Below the pieces are notes generated by a model. That model saw nothing but the letters and a program-made list of their open reading frames with translations, was not told the DNA's origin and ran no database searches. From positions 62,001 through 126,000 of the forward strand of contig NZ_JACTAH010000002.1 of NCBI RefSeq assembly GCF_014489115.1: a DNA stretch of 64,000 bases, read 5' to 3'. Below, piece after piece: positions 60,501-64,000 of this stretch; within the stretch, counting starts at the first letter, position 1; each line of letters opens with the position of its first letter. Both the position numbers and the translations under genes were made by a program. Source of the DNA: Thauera sedimentorum (GTDB lineage: Bacteria; Pseudomonadota; Gammaproteobacteria; Burkholderiales; Rhodocyclaceae).

Positions 60501-60528
60501 TAAAGTTGCACCGCAATATCGTCGTATA
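60501..60528 (+). promoter_or_regulatory. possible sigma-28 (FliA) type promoter of the chemotaxis operon
   Basis: TAAAGTTG (60501-60508), 12-bp spacer, GTCGTATA (60521-60528) resembles the flagellar TAAAGTTT-N11-GCCGATAA pattern; the -10 half is imperfect. A sigma-70 -10 (TATACT, 60525-60530) overlaps it. Confidence 0.4.
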
Positions 60529-60540
60529 CTCATCCGAGGC

Positions 60541-60580
60541 AAGCGCCCTCACCGACCTCGGGCCGATCAGGGCGCTTTTT
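60541..60580 (+). terminator. intrinsic terminator upstream of cheY
   Basis: Nine-base-pair stem AAGCGCCCT/AGGGCGCTT (60541-60549, 60569-60577) with a 19-nt loop and five T residues, 30 bp before the cheY ATG. It may end the hydrolase transcript or attenuate the chemotaxis operon. Confidence 0.8.
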
Positions 60581-60609
60581 CTCGGCTAACCGCACAGAGT
60601 GACACCCTC

Positions 60610-60975
60610 ATGAAAACCATCTTCCTGGTCGATGATTCCGCAACCATCCTGCTGAGCATCTCCGGCATCCTGAGCAAGGCGGGCTATGGCGTGGAGAAGG
60701 CCGGCAACGCACAGGAAGCGATGAAGAAGTTCCAGGCCGGGGTCAAGGTGGACCTGCTGATCACCGACCTCAACATGCCCGGCATGAACGGCATCGAGTT
60801 CATCAAGGAAGTCCGCAAGCTGCCGGGCTACCGCTTCATGCCCATCCTCTTCCTCACCACCGAATCGCAGCAGTCGAAGAAGGCCGAGGCCAAGGCCGCC
60901 GGCGCCTCCGGCTGGATCGTCAAGCCGGCCTCGGCCGACGAGCTGCTCAACACCATCAAGCTGGTCATGCGCTGA
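60610..60975 (+). CDS. cheY: CheY-like single-domain response regulator
   Basis: A 121-residue receiver with acidic pocket D8-D9, phosphorylation site D53 ([13 protein letters not shown]), Thr83 and K105 (GWIVKPAS). It is the output of the adjacent CheA, either to the flagellar motor or to another target. First gene of the operon; 19 bp to the receptor gene. Confidence 0.93.
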   Translation: MKTIFLVDDSATILLSISGILSKAGYGVEKAGNAQEAMKKFQAGVKVDLLITDLNMPGMNGIEFIKEVRKLPGYRFMPILFLTTESQQSKKAEAKAAGASGWIVKPASADELLNTIKLVMR

Positions 60976-60994
60976 CCCGCACGGGAATAGAACC

Positions 60995-62263
60995 ATGGAC
61001 TTCAATGCCCTCCTCCGCCGCTCAATACTGGTCGCCACCGTGGTTGCGCTGGGGGCGGGCACCACGGTCTTCTTCCTCAACGAATGGTTCCACGAGGACT
61101 TCCTCGCCGGGCTCAACATCGCCCAGCCGCTGGGCGATGCGGTCGGCACCGTGCTCATCGTCGCGGTGGCCACGCTGGCCCAGCGCCTGGTGTCGCTGGC
61201 CTTCTTCCGCGACCACATGTTCGGCCTGACCTCGGTGCAGGAGAGGATGGAGTTCTCCTCGCGCAACGTGGTCGCGGTCAACGAGGAAGTCTCCAAGGAA
61301 CTGCGCACGGTGCCGACCTACAACGGCGTGCTGCGCGACCAGCTCGACAGCGTGATCCAGCAGACCGAGCAGGCGGCCTACGACATCACCAGCCGGCTGC
61401 AGGCGATCGACGAAGTCGTCAGCCGTCTCAACGGCTTCGTCGCCGAAAGCTCGTCGGCCTCCAACCAGCTGGCCGAGCACTCGGAAGAGAACATCGAGCA
61501 CAACCAGCGCCTGATCGGCGAGATGCGCGAATACATCGAGGCCCGCATCGCCGAGGCCCAGGCCGACCAGGAGCGCGTGGCGCAGGTGGTCGGCGAGGCG
61601 CGTTCGCTGGAGTCGCTGACCAAGCTGATCAAGGACATCGCCGCGCAGACCAACCTGCTGGCACTCAACGCCGCCATCGAAGCGGCCCGCGCCGGCGAGG
61701 CGGGGCGCGGCTTCGCGGTGGTGGCCGACGAGGTGCGCAAGCTCTCGGCGGAAACCGAAAAGGCGGTGCTGGCGATCAACCAGGGCATCCAGGGCGTGGC
61801 CACCACCATCGAGGTGCAGCTGCAGGAGAAGCTCTCGGCCATCAACCTCGACCGCGAGAAGGCCGCACTCGGCCAGTTCGCCGACCAGCTGGTGCAACTC
61901 GGCGGCAGCTACGAGGAGATCCTCCGCCACCAGGCCACGGTGATCGACACCGTGCGCGGCAGCAGCGAGGAACTGGCGGTCATGTTCATGGATACCATGG
62001 CCAGCGTGCAGTTCCAGGACGTCACCCGCCAGCAGATCGAGCACACCGCCCAGGCCCTGCAGCGCCTGGACGAACACCTGGCCGGCCTGGCCGAGCGCCT
62101 GGTCCAGGCCGAGAACCCGGACTTCAAGTACGTTCCGCTGGCCGAACACCTGGAGCAGCTGTACTCCCAGTACGTCATGGAAAGCCAGCGCAGCACCCAC
62201 AAGCACAGTCTGCACCAGAAGGACGAACCGGCTGGCGGCAGTCCCAAGATAGAACTGTTCTGA
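60995..62263 (+). CDS. methyl-accepting chemotaxis protein with CheZ-like motif
   Basis: A 422-residue receptor. Two N-terminal helices (about 12-28 and 48-64) enclose only about 20 periplasmic residues, so there is no external ligand domain. The signalling hairpin tip is intact ([20 protein letters not shown] near 215-234; [14 protein letters not shown]). After it, FQDVTRQQ (F340-Q347) aligns with the CheZ active site FQDLTGQ, giving D342 and Q346 at the CheZ D143/Q147 spacing. The tail ends GGSPKIELF, similar in character to CheZ's CheY-binding tail. It may sense internal state and also dephosphorylate CheY. Confidence 0.85.
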   Translation: MDFNALLRRSILVATVVALGAGTTVFFLNEWFHEDFLAGLNIAQPLGDAVGTVLIVAVATLAQRLVSLAFFRDHMFGLTSVQERMEFSSRNVVAVNEEVSKELRTVPTYNGVLRDQLDSVIQQTEQAAYDITSRLQAIDEVVSRLNGFVAESSSASNQLAEHSEENIEHNQRLIGEMREYIEARIAEAQADQERVAQVVGEARSLESLTKLIKDIAAQTNLLALNAAIEAARAGEAGRGFAVVADEVRKLSAETEKAVLAINQGIQGVATTIEVQLQEKLSAINLDREKAALGQFADQLVQLGGSYEEILRHQATVIDTVRGSSEELAVMFMDTMASVQFQDVTRQQIEHTAQALQRLDEHLAGLAERLVQAENPDFKYVPLAEHLEQLYSQYVMESQRSTHKHSLHQKDEPAGGSPKIELF

Positions 62264-62289
62264 CCGCCGCACCGCCCTGGGGAGGGTCG

Positions 62290-62607
62290 ATGAGCAAGAA
62301 GAAAAGCACCGTCCAGCGCCTCGCGATCGTCGAGGACATGACCATCTACAACGCCATGATGCAGAAGCAGTCCCTGGTCGAGGCGCTGGCTGCCTGCGAC
62401 GAACTGGAACTGGACCTGTCCACCGTGGCCGAGATCGACACCGCCGGCTTCCAGCTGCTGGTGCTGGTCAAGCGCGAGGCCGCGCGCCTGGGCAAGCAGG
62501 CCCGCATCGTGGCGCACAGCCAGGCCGTCAGCGAAGTGGTCGATTTCTTCAACATGGCAGCCCACTTCGGCGATCCGATGCTGGTGCCCGCACAGGAGGC
62601 GCGCTGA
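62290..62607 (+). CDS. STAS-domain protein
   Basis: A 105-residue STAS (anti-anti-sigma-like) domain. The conserved phosphorylatable region is ELDLSTVAEIDTAGFQLL, where the usual Ser/Thr after DTAG is replaced by Phe next to Ala-Gly, so classical SpoIIAA-type phosphorylation is doubtful. It stands between the receptor and cheA, 3 bp before cheA, implying a role in the chemosensory complex. Confidence 0.82.
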   Translation: MSKKKSTVQRLAIVEDMTIYNAMMQKQSLVEALAACDELELDLSTVAEIDTAGFQLLVLVKREAARLGKQARIVAHSQAVSEVVDFFNMAAHFGDPMLVPAQEAR

Positions 62608-62610
62608 ACG

Positions 62611-64000
62611 ATGGATGAGATCACCTCCGTCTTCGTCACCGAGAGCCGCGAGCAGCTAGAGGCCATGGAGGCCGCGCTGCTGCAACTCGAGGACAGCCCC
62701 GACGACGCCGACATCCTCGGCGCGGTGTTCCGCGCCGCACACACCATCAAGGGCGGCGCCGGCGTCATCGAATGCGGCTTCCTGGTCGCCTTCACCCACG
62801 TGGTGGAAAGCGCGCTGGACAAGCTGCGCAACGGCGAGATTGCCGCGAATACCGACCTGATCGCCCTGCTGCTGGCCTGCTCGGACCACATGGGCAACCT
62901 GATCGGCGTGCTCGAATCCGGCGCCGACGCGCCCGATGCCGACCTGCAGGCCGAAGGCGACGGCCTGCTCGCCCGCCTGCAGCGCGACTGGCTGTCGGGC
63001 GCCGGCGCCGCTCAGGACAGCGGCCACGCGCCGCCGGCACCGAAGTCCGAGGAAGTGCTGGCCAGCGGCGGCGGCGTGGTGGAGACCGATTGCTGGCACA
63101 TCTCGCTGCGCTTCGGCCCGGACGTGCTGAAGAACGGCATGGACCCGCTGTCCTTCCTGCGCTACCTCGGCACCCTGGGGCGCATCGAGCGCATCGAAAC
63201 CCTGGCCGACGCCATGCCGCCGGCCGACGAGATGGACCCGGAGTCCTGCTACCTGGGCTTCGAGATCAGCTTCGCCTCGGACGCCGACAAGGCCGCCATC
63301 GAGCGGGTGTTCGACTTCGTACGCGACGACTGCACCCTGCACATCCTGCCGCCGCGCAGCCGCCTGGCCGACTACATGCAGCTGATGATGGCGCTGCCGG
63401 AAGACCCGATGCGCCTGGGCGAGATCCTGGTGCGCATCGGCGCGCTGACCCAGGCCGAACTGGACGAAGGCCTGCGCGCGCAAAGCGGCACCGGCGAGCC
63501 CGCCGAAGGCGGCGAAGCGGCGGCGCCCGCCCCGCTGGGCGAGATCCTCATCGAGCAGAAGGTGGTGCAGCCCGAGCTGGTCGAGGCCGCGGTGGTCAAG
63601 CAGAAGCAGGTCAGCGACAAGAAGGCCGCCGAAGCGCGCCTGATCCGCATCCAGGCCGACAAGCTCGACCGCCTGATCGACCTGGTCGGCGAGCTGGTGA
63701 TCGCCGGCGCCAGCGTGAACCTGCTCGCCAGCCGCGCCGGCCAGGCCGACCTGACCGAGGCCACCTCCATCGTCAGCCGCCTGGTGGAGAGCATCCGCGA
63801 CTCCGCGCTGCAACTGCGCATGGTGCAGATCGGCGAGACCTTCAACCGCTTCAACCGGGTGGTGCGCGACGTCTCCAAGGAGCTCGGCAAGGACATCGAG
63901 CTGGTCATCTCCGGCGGCGACACCGAGCTCGACAAGTCGGTGGTGGAGAAGATCGGCGACCCGCTGATGCACCTGGTGCGCAACGCCATCGACCACGGCA
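62611..64000 (+). CDS. cheA: chemotaxis histidine kinase CheA (3' end beyond window)
   Basis: The frame is open from the ATG at 62611 to the window end (463 codons). The N-terminal Hpt domain has the phosphorylated H44 in RAAHTIKGGAGV. A middle region (about 145-265) includes CWHISLRFGPDVLKNGMDPL, a further regulatory domain, then the dimerisation helices (RIQADKLDRLIDLVGELVIA) and the ATPase N box HLVRNAIDHG at the very end. The G boxes and CheW-like domain lie outside. Confidence 0.94.
   Translation, partial: MDEITSVFVTESREQLEAMEAALLQLEDSPDDADILGAVFRAAHTIKGGAGVIECGFLVAFTHVVESALDKLRNGEIAANTDLIALLLACSDHMGNLIGVLESGADAPDADLQAEGDGLLARLQRDWLSGAGAAQDSGHAPPAPKSEEVLASGGGVVETDCWHISLRFGPDVLKNGMDPLSFLRYLGTLGRIERIETLADAMPPADEMDPESCYLGFEISFASDADKAAIERVFDFVRDDCTLHILPPRSRLADYMQLMMALPEDPMRLGEILVRIGALTQAELDEGLRAQSGTGEPAEGGEAAAPAPLGEILIEQKVVQPELVEAAVVKQKQVSDKKAAEARLIRIQADKLDRLIDLVGELVIAGASVNLLASRAGQADLTEATSIVSRLVESIRDSALQLRMVQIGETFNRFNRVVRDVSKELGKDIELVISGGDTELDKSVVEKIGDPLMHLVRNAIDHG

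Overview
The window is GC-rich, densely coded betaproteobacterial chromosome. Gene content and order (polA next to thrB, a dapF/DUF484/xerC block, an SAH riboswitch in front of ahcY, a PEP-CTERM protein, a Gram-negative porin and LPS core genes) fit Rhodocyclales of the Thauera/Azoarcus type. This assignment is inference from gene content; no rRNA is present. I see no tRNA, rRNA, CRISPR array, transposase or prophage, and no gene-free stretch longer than about 300 bp.

Bases 1-20.7 kb form a cell-surface region. An LPS inner-core operon runs waaF (cut by the window edge), waaC, waaG, waaP, a second kinase, a GT2 glycosyltransferase, a tandem-kinase protein, another GT2 and a pyruvyl-transferase-like protein. 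It is followed by the lipid A flippase msbA on the other strand, a glycosidase-like/kinase fusion, a major porin, rfbA-rfbC, a UDP-sugar dehydrogenase, and a minus-strand pair of a GT-C-like membrane protein and a carbamoyltransferase. The set resembles the heavily phosphorylated and carbamoylated LPS core of pseudomonads. Five kinase domains lie within 10 kb.

Bases 20.8-38 kb are mostly housekeeping: polA, a LOG-family protein, thrB, two related membrane proteins, nadD-rsfS-rlmH, maf, rng, a UbiA-type prenyltransferase, ruvA, a PEP-CTERM gene with its own sigma-54-type promoter and terminator wedged in front of ruvB, a small cluster of Cys/Gly-tailed proteins, and rlmI.

Bases 38-51.2 kb hold a MITE-like inverted-repeat element, a winged-helix regulator, dapF-DUF484-xerC, two lipid A acyltransferases and the SAM cycle. 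metK is preceded by a strong promoter and a leader that ends in an intrinsic terminator. ahcY is preceded by a classic SAH riboswitch. A GNAT/nitrilase pair, tlyA and metF follow.

Bases 51.2-64 kb carry two DMT-family exporters, a DUF1631-like protein, a HerA-like ATPase, yebC, ybjQ, ruvC, a Tat-exported dienelactone hydrolase and the start of a chemotaxis operon (cheY, a receptor with a CheZ-like motif, a STAS protein and cheA, which runs off the window).

Dispersed GTAGGAGCGG-type palindromic repeats occur four times. One lies in frame inside polA and one supplies the stop codon of the LOG-family gene.
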